DNA of 64,000 nt, from assembly GCA_047973225.1 (NCBI GenBank), contig JBKEBQ010000007.1, positions 1 to 64,000 on the forward strand, given 5' to 3'. The DNA is from JBKEBQ01 sp047973225. GTDB taxonomy: Bacteria > Bacillota_I > Bacilli_A > Erysipelotrichales > Erysipelotrichaceae. The notes below the pieces were generated by a model that saw only the letters and a list, made by a program, of their open reading frames with translations, did not search any database and was not told the origin of the DNA. Positions 36,849 through 45,976 of this stretch are shown in pieces. Both the position numbers and the translations under genes were made by a program. How positions within the stretch are numbered: the stretch's first letter is position 1; each line of letters begins with the position of its first letter.

Positions 36849-37341
36849 AATTGCTTCTCCAATGCGTTTTGACAGCATTGTTGATGGTGTTGGTTTACGC
36901 TGTGTTATTTGGACACAGGGGTGTAGACACCATTGTGAGGGGTGTCATAACCCACAAACACATGATGTCAATGCCGGAAATGAAGTAGACACGCAAGAAC
37001 TTATTGAGTGTATAAAAAATAGTAAATTACAACAAGGCATTACGCTATCAGGAGGAGAACCCTTTCTACAAAGCGAAGCATTGTTGGAAGTTGTTACAGC
37101 TATCAAACCAGAGGGTTTTGATGTTTGGGCATATAGTGGTTTTCGTTTTGAAGAACTGTTGCAAAACAGTCAACAGAAAGCATTGTTAAAAGAAGTTGAT
37201 GTTTTGGTTGATGGCAAGTTTGAAGCAGAATACAAGCAATATGGACTTCGTTTTAGAGGTTCAAGTAACCAGCGCATCATTGATGTACAAAAATCTTTAA
37301 AACAGCATAAAATAATAGAGTTAGATGAAAAAAACATCTAA
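36838..37341 (+). CDS. nrdG: Anaerobic ribonucleotide reductase activating enzyme
   Basis: 167 aa radical-SAM protein. CRHHCEGC places the three cluster cysteines at 29, 33 and 36 (C-x3-C-x2-C), and SGGEPF is the SAM-binding GGE motif. It abstracts hydrogen from the NrdD glycine. There is no clear ribosome site, so translation probably depends on coupling to nrdD through the 11-bp overlap. Confidence 0.95.
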   Translation: MRIRIASPMRFDSIVDGVGLRCVIWTQGCRHHCEGCHNPQTHDVNAGNEVDTQELIECIKNSKLQQGITLSGGEPFLQSEALLEVVTAIKPEGFDVWAYSGFRFEELLQNSQQKALLKEVDVLVDGKFEAEYKQYGLRFRGSSNQRIIDVQKSLKQHKIIELDEKNI

Positions 37342-37347
37342 CTTTTT
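37319..37347 (+). terminator. Terminator of nrdDG, overlapping the nrdG stop
   Basis: AGTTAGATG / CATCTAACT stem, A7 loop, five T. The TAA of nrdG lies in the right arm. Confidence 0.85.
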
Positions 37348-37455
37348 ATATTGTGTTTTTAAATAATTGTACACAATGATAGAACTGATATAAAAATTAC
37401 AGCGTTACATTACGTTATTTTATAGAGAGATTTATATCGTAAATATTGTTTGATG

Positions 37456-37496
37456 AGCGTAAGATAAACGCTAAACCCTGATGGCTTGAGGGTTTT
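37456..37496 (+). terminator. Tandem hairpins, the second terminator-like
   Basis: AGCGT/ACGCT (37456-37472) is followed immediately by AAACCCT/AGGGTTTT (37473-37496) and a T-rich tail. The second arm pair is the same as in the terminator at 1005-1027. It may end a short transcript started in the gap, or be a backup terminator. Confidence 0.5.
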
Positions 37497-37499
37497 ATT

Positions 37500-37723
37500 A
37501 TTTTACATGTTGTATAAATATTTTCATATCTGATAACCATAAAAAAATACCATTTTTAATGGTGTACAGAAATGTAGGATTTTGTTATACTGATAGGAAC
37601 CAGGGGTATATTATAATCGGAAGTTGTGATGAAATGTGTAAAATTTTTGCCCATCAATCAAAATGAAAGAGGGGGAATGAGGAACACACTTTTTGAGTAA
37701 CTTATGATTAGGAAGGAAAGTGT
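37500..37723 (+). other. Leader region of the surface-protein gene
   Basis: Holds an ACCAT/ATGGT hairpin near 37548-37562, a TATAAT at 37612-37617 as likely -10, and a 23-codon frame (start 37629, MKCVKFLPINQ) without a good ribosome site. The 110-nt untranslated stretch between -10 and the start is long for a simple promoter. Confidence 0.4.
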
Positions 37724-39502
37724 ATGAATCAAAAGAAAATGAGAAATTTAAGAAGAGGCATTTCGGTTGTAACAATGACGACAATGCTGATCATGCTGCT
37801 TATGGGGGCAGGTAAGGTGGAGGCGCGTGCGTATAATAAGGTACAAAGTGTTAAGTCAAATACTGTTGAAGTAACAAAGAAAGACACGATTTACACGCAT
37901 ACTGGAACAGCAAAGGGCAGTGACGGAAGGCAAGCTTCTTATGATGAAAATCCCATTAGTATGTTTTATGTAAATGGTCAAAAAGATCCGGTAATTTGTG
38001 TGGAACCATCGCAACATTTTTGGGAAAGCGAAGAATTGGGATATACAGTTGAACCATATCAACAAGAAAAGCTTGCAGCAATCAAGTATTACAGTTATTG
38101 GTTAACAGATCGGACGGATTATGATTTTGTGGTTTGGCAACTTATGACATGGGAAGAGTTTGGATATATTCCTACTCGCCATACAGTTCCCGATTATGAT
38201 AAAAGAAAAGCTGAAATTAACAAGCAAATCCAAGCGCATAGTCAATTACCAAGTTTTGCCAATGAAACAATTACAATAAACGTTGGTGAAACTGTGCGAC
38301 TTGATGATAAAAACAATATGTGGAATATGTTTACACTACGCGAAAATAGCGGAAATTTTGAAGTTCTCAACGTGCGAGATAGTTTGTTTATAACGGCAAC
38401 AAAAAAATCAAAATCGGGTATGTTGCGTGCAGATAAATATGGAAACAGTGAAATGATGGGGGCAAGTATTCTTTATAAAAACCCGAACTCCCAAGATTTG
38501 GCATTGCTGTTTCTACAAAATTCAGTTTCGATGAAATTACAAATAAATATTGCCAATGGAAATTTAAAATTTTCTAAAACAGGACCATCTATGACGGGTG
38601 TGAAAGTAACAAAAGATGCAGAAATTGGTGCAGATATTTATATGCAAAAATGGCAAGAAGTTTCACGTAGTGGTGGTGAGATTGGTATTTTTGCTAGAAA
38701 TGAAATAAAAAATCATCAACAAGAAACATTGTATAAAAAAGATGCATTGGTGGAAACATTGGTATCATTGAGCGCAAATGCGGCGGTGAGCGTTGATTTA
38801 GCAAGTGGCGATTATTATTGGAAAGAAACAAAAGCACCATATGGTTTGTTAATTGATGAAAGTGAGCACGATTTTTCAGTTACTGATGGTGGTGGTGAAA
38901 ATCAAGCGTTCTTTGCTGATTTAACAAACGATAAAGCAGATCAAGTTTTGCTTATGTCAAAAGCTTTTGAAACAGATCCATCGATTGCGAGTGATCCCGA
39001 TGCGTATAAAGATAGTATTTGGGTAATCAAGACGAAAAATGATATTTTGTATGACGATAAAGAAGTAGCGATCCCCAAAGGGAGTATTGTGAAAAAGTTT
39101 TATATAGGGAAAAACGGGAATCCGATTGATAAGCGAATAGAAACGGATGCCAACGCTGATGGGAAAATTAGTGAAACGGAAGTGGAAGAAGTGGCATTGC
39201 ATTTGGATTTACAAGAAGGAGATTATGCGGCAGTTGAAGTAGCAACCAATGAGGATTATGTATTAGATACCTCAGAATATGCATTTAAGGTTGCCTATCA
39301 AGGAGAAGATGTAAAAGAACAACAACTGGTTGTCAATGATCAAAAACCGATTGTGAATCAACTTAAAGTTCCACCTGCACCATCAACCAATGATACCAGC
39401 GATATTGATTCCTTTATTGTTATTGGGGTAGTAAGTTTTACGTTATTATTTATTGGCGGTTGTGTATATGTTATAAGACGTAAACGAGCCAAAACGAAAT
39501 AG
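37724..39502 (+). CDS. Cell-surface protein with thioester domain and Cna-B-like repeats
   Basis: 592 aa; the start follows AAGGAAAG. A signal peptide (about 1-35, ending KVEARA) precedes a thioester domain with C92 (VICVEPSQ) and Q139 (FVVWQLMTWE), which can form an internal Cys-Gln thioester that reacts with host surfaces. About 295-410 is a Cna-B/SpaA-like domain with the E-box YYWKETKAPYG. A second such domain at about 430-545 contains a calcium-type loop DANADGKISETE near 475. The C-terminus has a membrane helix and a basic tail. In place of LPxTG there is APSTND near 552. This is probably an adhesin. Confidence 0.85.
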   Translation: MNQKKMRNLRRGISVVTMTTMLIMLLMGAGKVEARAYNKVQSVKSNTVEVTKKDTIYTHTGTAKGSDGRQASYDENPISMFYVNGQKDPVICVEPSQHFWESEELGYTVEPYQQEKLAAIKYYSYWLTDRTDYDFVVWQLMTWEEFGYIPTRHTVPDYDKRKAEINKQIQAHSQLPSFANETITINVGETVRLDDKNNMWNMFTLRENSGNFEVLNVRDSLFITATKKSKSGMLRADKYGNSEMMGASILYKNPNSQDLALLFLQNSVSMKLQINIANGNLKFSKTGPSMTGVKVTKDAEIGADIYMQKWQEVSRSGGEIGIFARNEIKNHQQETLYKKDALVETLVSLSANAAVSVDLASGDYYWKETKAPYGLLIDESEHDFSVTDGGGENQAFFADLTNDKADQVLLMSKAFETDPSIASDPDAYKDSIWVIKTKNDILYDDKEVAIPKGSIVKKFYIGKNGNPIDKRIETDANADGKISETEVEEVALHLDLQEGDYAAVEVATNEDYVLDTSEYAFKVAYQGEDVKEQQLVVNDQKPIVNQLKVPPAPSTNDTSDIDSFIVIGVVSFTLLFIGGCVYVIRRKRAKTK

Positions 39503-39548
39503 ATATTTGTTGTTTTGGTACATACAATATCGAGAGTGTAGATGAAAA

Positions 39549-39580
39549 TAAAAAGATTTGTGGAAGCACAAATCTTTTTG
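39549..39580 (+). terminator. Terminator of the surface-protein gene
   Basis: AAAGATTTGTG / CACAAATCTTT stem with GAAG loop and T5. Confidence 0.85.
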
Positions 39581-39611
39581 TATATTATAATGGAGTTGAG
39601 AGGTGAGTTAT

Positions 39612-40361
39612 ATGAATACAACTATAAAAGCGTTACATGAACGAACATCTGTGCGCGTGTTTGAAGAAAAAGAAATTTATTTAGAAGATAAAAAGGCAAT
39701 TCTTGATGCAGCGATACAAGCCCCTACAGCAGGCAATCAAATGATGTATACTATTTTGAATATTAGCGATGTAGCATTGCTACAGACATTAGCAAAAAGT
39801 TGTGATGATCAAATGTTTATCGCAAGTGCAAAGTTTGCCCTTGTGTTTGTTGCAGATTATCAAAAATGGATGGATGTATTTTCAATGGTAGAGTCTTCGC
39901 CACGCCAACCCGATGTTGGTGAATTGCTTTTGGGATGTAATGATGCTTTGATTGCTGCACAAAATGCAGTGGTAGCAGCACAAAGTCTGGGAATTGGTTC
40001 TTGTTATATTGGAGATATTATGGAACATCACGATACCCACAAAGCACTTTTAAAGCTTCCCCAATATTGCTTTCCTGTGACCATGCTGGTATTTGGGTAT
40101 CCAACAGAACAGCAACAAAACAGAAAAAAACCAGTACGTTTTGATCGAAAGTATATTGTGCATGAGAATACGTATCATAGAATGTCGAATGAAGAATTAA
40201 AAGCGATGTTTGTTGCACGTGCAAGTTTGCAAGAAGAAGTTAGTTTTGATTTTGAAAAGTGGATACATGCTTTTTATCAGCGCAAATTTAATAGTAATTT
40301 TGCGAAAGAAATGAGTGCATCTGTACAAAAATATATTGATGATTTTAAAACTTCACAATAA
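39612..40361 (+). CDS. FMN-dependent nitroreductase / flavin reductase
   Basis: 249 aa. The ATG at 39612 is chosen because GAGAGGTGAG lies upstream; a GTG at 39603 falls inside that site. FMN-binding motifs are ERTSVRVFEEKEI, APTAGNQMM, the CNDALIAAQNAVVAAQSLGIGSCYIGD stretch and a C-terminal FGYP. It is closest in layout to the NfsA/Frp branch, with a longer C-terminal helical part than the nitroreductase at 16891. A TATAAT lies at 39586. The physiological substrate is unknown. Confidence 0.85.
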   Translation: MNTTIKALHERTSVRVFEEKEIYLEDKKAILDAAIQAPTAGNQMMYTILNISDVALLQTLAKSCDDQMFIASAKFALVFVADYQKWMDVFSMVESSPRQPDVGELLLGCNDALIAAQNAVVAAQSLGIGSCYIGDIMEHHDTHKALLKLPQYCFPVTMLVFGYPTEQQQNRKKPVRFDRKYIVHENTYHRMSNEELKAMFVARASLQEEVSFDFEKWIHAFYQRKFNSNFAKEMSASVQKYIDDFKTSQ

Positions 40362-40418
40362 ACAGAAGGCATAAAAAAAGCGTATTTGAAAAAATCATTA
40401 CGAGGATAGATAGGAAAT

Positions 40419-40456
40419 ATACCATTTTTACTGAATCTGGTTTTTTAAAATGGTAT
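40419..40456 (+). promoter_or_regulatory. Inverted repeat overlapping the purD promoter
   Basis: ATACCATTTT and AAAATGGTAT, 10-bp arms with an 18-bp centre. The right arm overlaps the -10 TATAAT at 40454-40459. It may be a repressor site or the end of the upstream transcript. Confidence 0.45.
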
Positions 40457-40466
40457 AATATGAACA

Positions 40467-40537
40467 TACTTGTATATAAATCATAATGAGGTTGATTTGT
40501 TTCTACTTGCTTACCGTAAATAAGCAAACTATAAGTA
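40467..40537 (+). promoter_or_regulatory. Purine (guanine-type) riboswitch, aptamer
   Basis: P1 is TACTT/AAGTA, P2 AAATCA/TGATTT, P3 a perfect TTGCTT/AAGCAA. The joining strand TTTCTAC and the loop ACCGTAAAT are exactly those of the xpt/add family. The base before the final TAT is C (AACTAT), which pairs with guanine or hypoxanthine; adenine sensors have T. It controls purD-purB through the terminator directly behind it. Confidence 0.95.
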
Positions 40538-40578
40538 AATCTTTTTGCGTATAAGGGGTTTACTTAGTGAACCCTTTT
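40533..40578 (+). terminator. Expression platform of the purD riboswitch
   Basis: Terminator arms GGGTTTAC/GTGAACCC (40556-40574) with four T. The 3-prime strand of P1 and its extension, AAGTAAATC (40533-40541), is complementary to GGTTTACTT (40557-40565), so ligand-free RNA can form an antiterminator and ligand-bound RNA a terminator: an OFF switch. Confidence 0.85.
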
Positions 40579-40600
40579 ATGATAAAAAAGGAGAATGTCT

Positions 40601-41839
40601 ATGAATGTGATGGTTATTGGTAGTGGGGGAAGAGAACATGCGTTAGCGGATGCACTATACCGTTCTCAAAAAGTCGATAAGGTGTATGTAGCGCCAGGAA
40701 ATTATGGCATGCAAGATGTTGCTGAAATCGTAGATATTGCGATTTCCAATCATGATGATTTGATTGCATTTGCGAAAAAACAGCAAGTGGAACTTACAAT
40801 TGTGGGACCGGAAGCGGTATTGGCACAAGGAATTGTGGATGCATTTGAGAATGCGGGATTGAAAATTTTTGGACCGAGCAAAGCGGCTAGCCAGATTGAA
40901 GCCAGTAAAGATTTTGCGAAAAAGTTGATGAAAACCTATCATATTCCAACTGCGGCATATGCAACATTCACAAACAAAAAAGAAGCAAAAGCTTATATTG
41001 AAAAACAAGGTGTGCCAATTGTGATAAAGGAAGATGGACTAAAAGCAGGGAAAGGAGTACGTGTTTGTCAAGACAAGAAGGAAGCACTAGAAGTGATCGA
41101 AGATATCTTTTCCGTGGGTGATAATACAGTTGTTATTGAAGAGTGTTTGCAAGGGTTTGAGTTTTCACTGATGAGTTTTGTATACCATGATCTTGTGATA
41201 CCAATGGAAATCGCACAAGACCACAAATGTGCATATGATGGTGATACAGGTCCAAATACAGGAGGTATGGGTGCGTATTCTCCAGTTAAAAAAATTACGC
41301 AAGAAATTATTGATGAGGCGATGGATCGCGTGATGATTCCTGCAGTTAAAGGCATGTTAGAACAAGGTACACCCTTTGTAGGGTTTTTATATGGTGGCTT
41401 TATGCTCAGTGAGGATGGGATAAAGACAATTGAATTCAATGCACGTTTTGGTGACCCCGAAGCAGAAGTGATTTTACCAAGGCTACAAAGTGATCTTGTG
41501 GAAGTGATTCTCTCACTTATGGAAGGTAAAAAAACACCACTTGTATGGAGTGATGAAGTTACACTTGGTGTCGTTATGGCAGGTCGAGCGTATCCACAAA
41601 CTGCAAGTAAGGGAAGCGTTATCACGGGATTACATAATGTAGATAGTCGTATCTTTCATATGGGAACAAGATACGAAAATGAACACTACCAAACAAGTGG
41701 CGGGAGGGTGTTGTGTGTGGTCGCAAAAGCGAAAACGATACAGGAAGCCTATGATAAAGCATATCAAGACATAGAAAAAATTAAGTGTAAAGAGTTGGTT
41801 TATCGCCATGATATTGGTAAGAAAGATATGGAGGAGTAA
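40601..41839 (+). CDS. purD: Phosphoribosylamine-glycine ligase
   Basis: 412 aa ATP-grasp enzyme, second step of purine synthesis. ATG at 40601 is seven bases behind AAGGAG; an ATG at 40595 is too close. MNVMVIGSGGREHALADAL is the family's N-terminus, with KEDGLKAGKGVRVC as the ATP-grasp lysines and EFNARFGDPEAEV near the metal site. It is separated from the main purE operon by about 12 kb but is under its own guanine riboswitch. Confidence 0.96.
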   Translation: MNVMVIGSGGREHALADALYRSQKVDKVYVAPGNYGMQDVAEIVDIAISNHDDLIAFAKKQQVELTIVGPEAVLAQGIVDAFENAGLKIFGPSKAASQIEASKDFAKKLMKTYHIPTAAYATFTNKKEAKAYIEKQGVPIVIKEDGLKAGKGVRVCQDKKEALEVIEDIFSVGDNTVVIEECLQGFEFSLMSFVYHDLVIPMEIAQDHKCAYDGDTGPNTGGMGAYSPVKKITQEIIDEAMDRVMIPAVKGMLEQGTPFVGFLYGGFMLSEDGIKTIEFNARFGDPEAEVILPRLQSDLVEVILSLMEGKKTPLVWSDEVTLGVVMAGRAYPQTASKGSVITGLHNVDSRIFHMGTRYENEHYQTSGGRVLCVVAKAKTIQEAYDKAYQDIEKIKCKELVYRHDIGKKDMEE

Positions 41840-41840
41840 T

Positions 41841-43136
41841 ATGTTAGATCGTTATTCAAGAGAAGCAATGCGTAAGATTTGGAGTGAAGAGACAAAGTTC
41901 AATGCATGGTTGAAGGTTGAAATTTTGGCTTGTGAAGCATGGAGTACATTGGGCGAAATACCCAAAGAGGATGTGGATAAATTATGGACGAATGCAACAT
42001 TTGATATTGCCCGTATTTATGAAATAGAACAAGATACAAGACATGATGTTGTAGCCTTTACAAGAGCGGTGTCAGAAAACCTTGGTGAGGAAAAGAAATG
42101 GGTGCATTATGGACTTACCAGTACCGATGTTGTGGATACGGCATATGGATATTTATATAAACAAGCCAATGAAATTTTAATGCAGGATTTGGATATTTTT
42201 ATGGAAACATTAAAAAACCAAGCACTACGTTATAAGGATTGTGTATGTATGGGTCGAACGCATGGTGTACATGCTGAAATTACAACGTTTGGGTTGAAGT
42301 TTGCTTTGTGGTATGAAGAAATGAAGCGTCATAAGGAGCGTTTTAAAGATGCGTGTTGTGGGGTTGCGTGTGGGAAAATATCAGGAGCAGTTGGAACATT
42401 TGCGAATACCCCTCCACAAGTGCAAGATTATGTATGTGATAAGCTAGGTATAGCATCGGCGGCAATTTCAACGCAAACACTACAACGAGATCGCCATGCT
42501 GCATACTTTGCAGCAATAGCACTACTTGGCGCAAGCTTAGAAAAAATGGCAACCGAAATTCGTCATCTGCAACGCACCGAAGTTCGTGAAGTTGAAGAAT
42601 ATTTTCGCAAAGGACAAAAAGGTAGTAGTGCGATGCCGCACAAACGCAATCCGATCGGTAGTGAAAATATTTGTGGATGTGCAAGAGTGTTAAGAGGATA
42701 TATGGTAAGTGCATATGAGGATGTGGCTTTGTGGCATGAACGTGATATTTCACATTCTGCAGCAGAGCGCATGATTGCCCCAGATGCAACGGCGTTATTA
42801 GACTATATGTTCACTAGATTTAATGCTATATTAAAAAATTTGACGGTGTTTGAAGATAACATGTTAGAAAACATCAATAAAACCTATGGGGTTATATTTT
42901 CGCAACGATTTATGTTGAAGTTGATTGAAAAAGGATGGTCTAGAGAACAAGCATATGATTTGGTACAACCGAATGCCATTCATTCTTGGGAAAACAAAAC
43001 TTCTTTTAAAGCATTAATGGAAGCGAATAGTGAGGTAAAAAAAGGCTTAAGCCAAAGCGAAATTGATGATTGTTTTAACCCCAAACATCATGTTAAAAAT
43101 GTGGATGTTATTTTTAAAAGAGTAGGTATTTTATAA
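41841..43136 (+). CDS. purB: Adenylosuccinate lyase
   Basis: 431 aa fumarase/aspartase-type homotetramer. The start at 41841 has GGAGG and lies one base behind the purD stop. GSSAMPHKRNPIGSEN carries the flexible signature loop, TSTDVVDTA and RTHGVHAE the other active-site regions. It acts twice, making AICAR and AMP. It is cotranscribed with purD. Confidence 0.96.
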   Translation: MLDRYSREAMRKIWSEETKFNAWLKVEILACEAWSTLGEIPKEDVDKLWTNATFDIARIYEIEQDTRHDVVAFTRAVSENLGEEKKWVHYGLTSTDVVDTAYGYLYKQANEILMQDLDIFMETLKNQALRYKDCVCMGRTHGVHAEITTFGLKFALWYEEMKRHKERFKDACCGVACGKISGAVGTFANTPPQVQDYVCDKLGIASAAISTQTLQRDRHAAYFAAIALLGASLEKMATEIRHLQRTEVREVEEYFRKGQKGSSAMPHKRNPIGSENICGCARVLRGYMVSAYEDVALWHERDISHSAAERMIAPDATALLDYMFTRFNAILKNLTVFEDNMLENINKTYGVIFSQRFMLKLIEKGWSREQAYDLVQPNAIHSWENKTSFKALMEANSEVKKGLSQSEIDDCFNPKHHVKNVDVIFKRVGIL

Positions 43137-43142
43137 AGTGCG

Positions 43143-43174
43143 AGCGTTTTTGATGTATTAAAAAACGCTTTCTA
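43143..43174 (+). terminator. Probable terminator of purDB
   Basis: AGCGTTTTT / AAAAACGCT stem with 9-nt loop. The T-tract behind it is short (TTCTAT), so it may leak into fhs. Confidence 0.5.
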
Positions 43175-43221
43175 TAAAAGGCAGTATGTAAAGTAAAATG
43201 CGAAAGCGGTATTGACAGAAA

Positions 43222-43250
43222 TTGTTTCACGATAAAAAGTACGATACAAT
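43222..43250 (+). promoter_or_regulatory. Promoter of fhs
   Basis: TTGTTT (43222-43227), 17-bp spacer, TACAAT (43245-43250). A TTGACA at 43212 is too far from any -10 to be used. Confidence 0.55.
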
Positions 43251-43277
43251 AAAATTATCGTTGATAAAGGAGGAATT

Positions 43278-44948
43278 ATGTATAAAACCGACTTAGAAAT
43301 TGCGCAGGCAGCAAAAATGAAACCCATAGTTGATATTGCGAAAAACATGGGAATACAAGAAAATGATGTAGAAGGTTATGGAAAGTACAAAGCTAAAATT
43401 TCACTGGATGTACTTAAAAGGCATCAAGATAAATGCGATGGGAAATTAATATTAGTAACTGCTATCAATCCAACCAAAGCGGGTGAAGGTAAGTCAACTA
43501 CGACGGTAGGCTTAGCAGATGCTTTTCACCGAATGGATAAAAAGGTAATGATAGCACTACGCGAGCCATCGCTTGGTCCAGTATTTGGATTAAAAGGCGG
43601 CGCAACGGGTGGTGGTTATGCACAGGTAGTTCCCATGGAAGACATCAATTTGCATTTTACAGGGGATATGCATGCGATTACAACGTGTAATAATTTGATT
43701 AGTGCTTGTTTGGACAATCATTTACATCAAGGCAATGCATTACAAATTGACAAAACAAAGGTTATTTTTAAACGTGTATTAGATATGAATGATCGCTCAC
43801 TTCGTGAAGTAAAAATTGGCTTAGGAACAAAAGCAAATGGCATTGAAAGAAAAGATGGTTTTACGATTACGGTAGCGAGTGAAGTTATGGCAATTTTGTG
43901 TTTGGCAACATCTTTAGAAGATTTCAAGAAACGTATTGGAAAGGTATTGGTTGCCTATAGCTTGAATGATCAACCAATATATGTGCGAGATTTAGGGATT
44001 GAGGGTGCGTGTACATTGGTGATGAAAGATGCGATCAAACCAAACCTTGTACAAACCTTAGAACATACTCCAGTTTTAATTCACGGTGGCCCGTTTGCGA
44101 ATATTGCCCATGGATGTAACAGTGTGTTGGCAACAAAAACGGCTTTAAAATTAGCTGATTATGTAATTACAGAAGCAGGTTTTGGTGCTGATTTGGGCGC
44201 AGAAAAATTTTTGGATATCAAATGTCGAGAAGCGAATTTAAAACCAAATGCAGTTGTTATCGTGGCGACGATTCGTGCCCTAAAACAACATGGAGGTGTT
44301 GCATTTGAAACTTTGAAAGAAGAAAACGTTGATGCAATGTTAGCGGGATGTGCAAATCTTAGCAAACATATTGAAACAATCCAAGCGTTTGGTTTGCCCT
44401 ACATTGTTGCGATTAATGAATTTGCGAGTGATACAAAAGCAGAAGTGGAAGCCCTTAGTGCATGGTGTAAAACAGAAGGACATCCACTATCCTTATCACA
44501 AGTATGGGCAAAAGGAGGAGCAGGTGCTTTGGATTTAGCAGGGCAGTTGCTTACGATTGTGGAACAAGAAAATACCTATGAACCCATTTATAATACAGAA
44601 GATAGTATCAAACAAAAAATCACAAAGATTGCGAAAGTATGCTATGGTGCAAGTGCTGTTCACTTTGGTGATGTGGCAAATAAACAAATCGAAACGTATA
44701 TGCAACAGGGTTGGGATCACTTGCCTATTTGCATGGCAAAAGTGCCGACGAGTTTGAGTGATGATGCAAAGTTGTATGGAGCACCAAAGGACTTTACGAT
44801 TAGCATTCGTGAACTTAGACCATCGCTTGGGGCAGGATTTCTTGTGGCACTGACAGGAAATGTTATGACGATGCCAGGATTACCAAAAATTCCAGCTGCT
44901 AATCATATGGATATTGATGAAGCAGGAAATATGAAAGGTTTATTTTAA
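43278..44948 (+). CDS. fhs: Formate-tetrahydrofolate ligase
   Basis: 556 aa, the usual length. NPTKAGEGKSTTTVGL is the nucleotide-binding loop, and LRPSLGAGF near the end and FGADLGAEKF are family motifs. It loads formate onto THF using ATP. The formyl-THF is used by PurN and PurH in this window, and FolD links the same pool to methylene-THF. It has its own promoter but sits directly behind purB. Confidence 0.97.
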   Translation: MYKTDLEIAQAAKMKPIVDIAKNMGIQENDVEGYGKYKAKISLDVLKRHQDKCDGKLILVTAINPTKAGEGKSTTTVGLADAFHRMDKKVMIALREPSLGPVFGLKGGATGGGYAQVVPMEDINLHFTGDMHAITTCNNLISACLDNHLHQGNALQIDKTKVIFKRVLDMNDRSLREVKIGLGTKANGIERKDGFTITVASEVMAILCLATSLEDFKKRIGKVLVAYSLNDQPIYVRDLGIEGACTLVMKDAIKPNLVQTLEHTPVLIHGGPFANIAHGCNSVLATKTALKLADYVITEAGFGADLGAEKFLDIKCREANLKPNAVVIVATIRALKQHGGVAFETLKEENVDAMLAGCANLSKHIETIQAFGLPYIVAINEFASDTKAEVEALSAWCKTEGHPLSLSQVWAKGGAGALDLAGQLLTIVEQENTYEPIYNTEDSIKQKITKIAKVCYGASAVHFGDVANKQIETYMQQGWDHLPICMAKVPTSLSDDAKLYGAPKDFTISIRELRPSLGAGFLVALTGNVMTMPGLPKIPAANHMDIDEAGNMKGLF

Positions 44949-45626
44949 TAGAACCACGATATAAAGATATGCAAAAATAAGTCTATTAGTTTCTACAAAA
45001 CAACATCTATTTTTATGTTAATAGGATTTACCACGTGTTTGAGTGCTTCGGCATGCTTAAAGCTTATCAATGAAATAAAAGAAAAATATCATACAAATAA
45101 GGAGTCTGTAAATAAGTTTTCAAGTATTTGTCTGTTTTAAAATATGTAAACTGTCAACAAACATCAATATATATTTTATAGTTATCAATTCTAACTATGG
45201 CAGTTGCGTTGATTACACCAATAGGAACTGCGGATATTCTTAATGGCGAGCAGGAATGCGCGTAGCGATTATGCGTTACTTTGGATAGCATTTAATTTAG
45301 CTATGTTAATTTCTTTGATTCCTGTATTTTCTTGATATGACTGCGACTATGGTAAAGGTTATTGAGGATTTTAAGGGAATGCAAGTAGCTACAATACACT
45401 TCGGCAGAGAAAATTAATGGTTACTTTCTCTTACATATGAAGAAATATACAATGTCACTAATTCCAATATTAAAAGATGTTTCTCATATAAAACCATTTT
45501 TGCAAATGCAACGAAAAAATGTTGTAAGTACAAATAAACATAAATATAAATGAAAATATAAGAGAGAAACAAATATGTAAACAAGTGAAGAATTATCATG
45601 TGCTGAAGTGCAATTTAGTGAAAAGT
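44949..45626. other. 680 bp without an intact gene, remnants of small frames
   Basis: Plus-strand pieces look coding but are short: MLIGFTTCLSASACLKLINE (42 codons from 45017), MAVALITPIGTADILNGEQE (from about 45197), and ELSCAEVQFSEKYENEWIHRK behind an ATG-TAA near 45576. They suggest decay of one or more small secreted or membrane proteins. I see no RNA gene or repeat. Confidence 0.45.
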
Positions 45627-45764
45627 ATGAAAATGAATGGATTCACAGAAAATGAAATGTTTGTATTTTTTTTATATACTATGAGTATAGAGGAGCGCTT
45701 CTTTATAGTCATTAAAAAAGATGGGGAGTATAGAAAAGTATGCAGTGTGCAAGAAAAATCATAA
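45627..45764 (+). CDS. Hypothetical 45-aa protein
   Basis: Frame MKMNGFTENEMFVFFLYTMS... ending VCSVQEKS. It has no strong ribosome site (GTGAAAAGT). Amphipathic and charged, with no membrane helix. Its stop overlaps a possible start of the next small membrane-protein gene as TAATG, which supports translation. No family is recognised. Confidence 0.35.
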   Translation: MKMNGFTENEMFVFFLYTMSIEERFFIVIKKDGEYRKVCSVQEKS

Positions 45765-45925
45765 TGACGAGTGTTGTTTTATGTTTCATTTTTGCGTATA
45801 TAACAACTTTCGCATACTATAATTACAAAGAAAACAATAAGCAAAATATTTTTCTGCGATGGATGATTGGTACACCACGGGTGGCACTGTTAAGTTATAT
45901 AACAGTGGTTATTTTTGGTAGTTAG
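45740..45925 (+). CDS. Small membrane protein
   Basis: 61 aa from ATG 45740, or 53 aa from ATG 45764, which overlaps the previous stop (TAATG). Two hydrophobic segments, IIMTSVVLCFIFAYITTFAYY and VALLSYITVVIFGS, flank a basic loop. It might serve as an immunity or accessory protein for the secreted protein encoded next, but only position suggests that. Confidence 0.45.
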   Translation: MQCARKIIMTSVVLCFIFAYITTFAYYNYKENNKQNIFLRWMIGTPRVALLSYITVVIFGS

Positions 45926-45976
45926 ACTTTGTAAAAAAAGAAGTACTATGATTTATATATCTAAGAAGGGATGAAA

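Noticed and set aside
37440..37500. Possible cyclic-di-GMP or other riboswitch before the adhesin gene
   Set aside because: Two simple hairpins only. None of the conserved aptamer blocks of known classes is present.
43212..43217. Perfect TTGACA as -35 of fhs
   Set aside because: 27 bp from the only good -10 (TACAAT); TTGTTT at 43222 has the proper 17-bp spacing.
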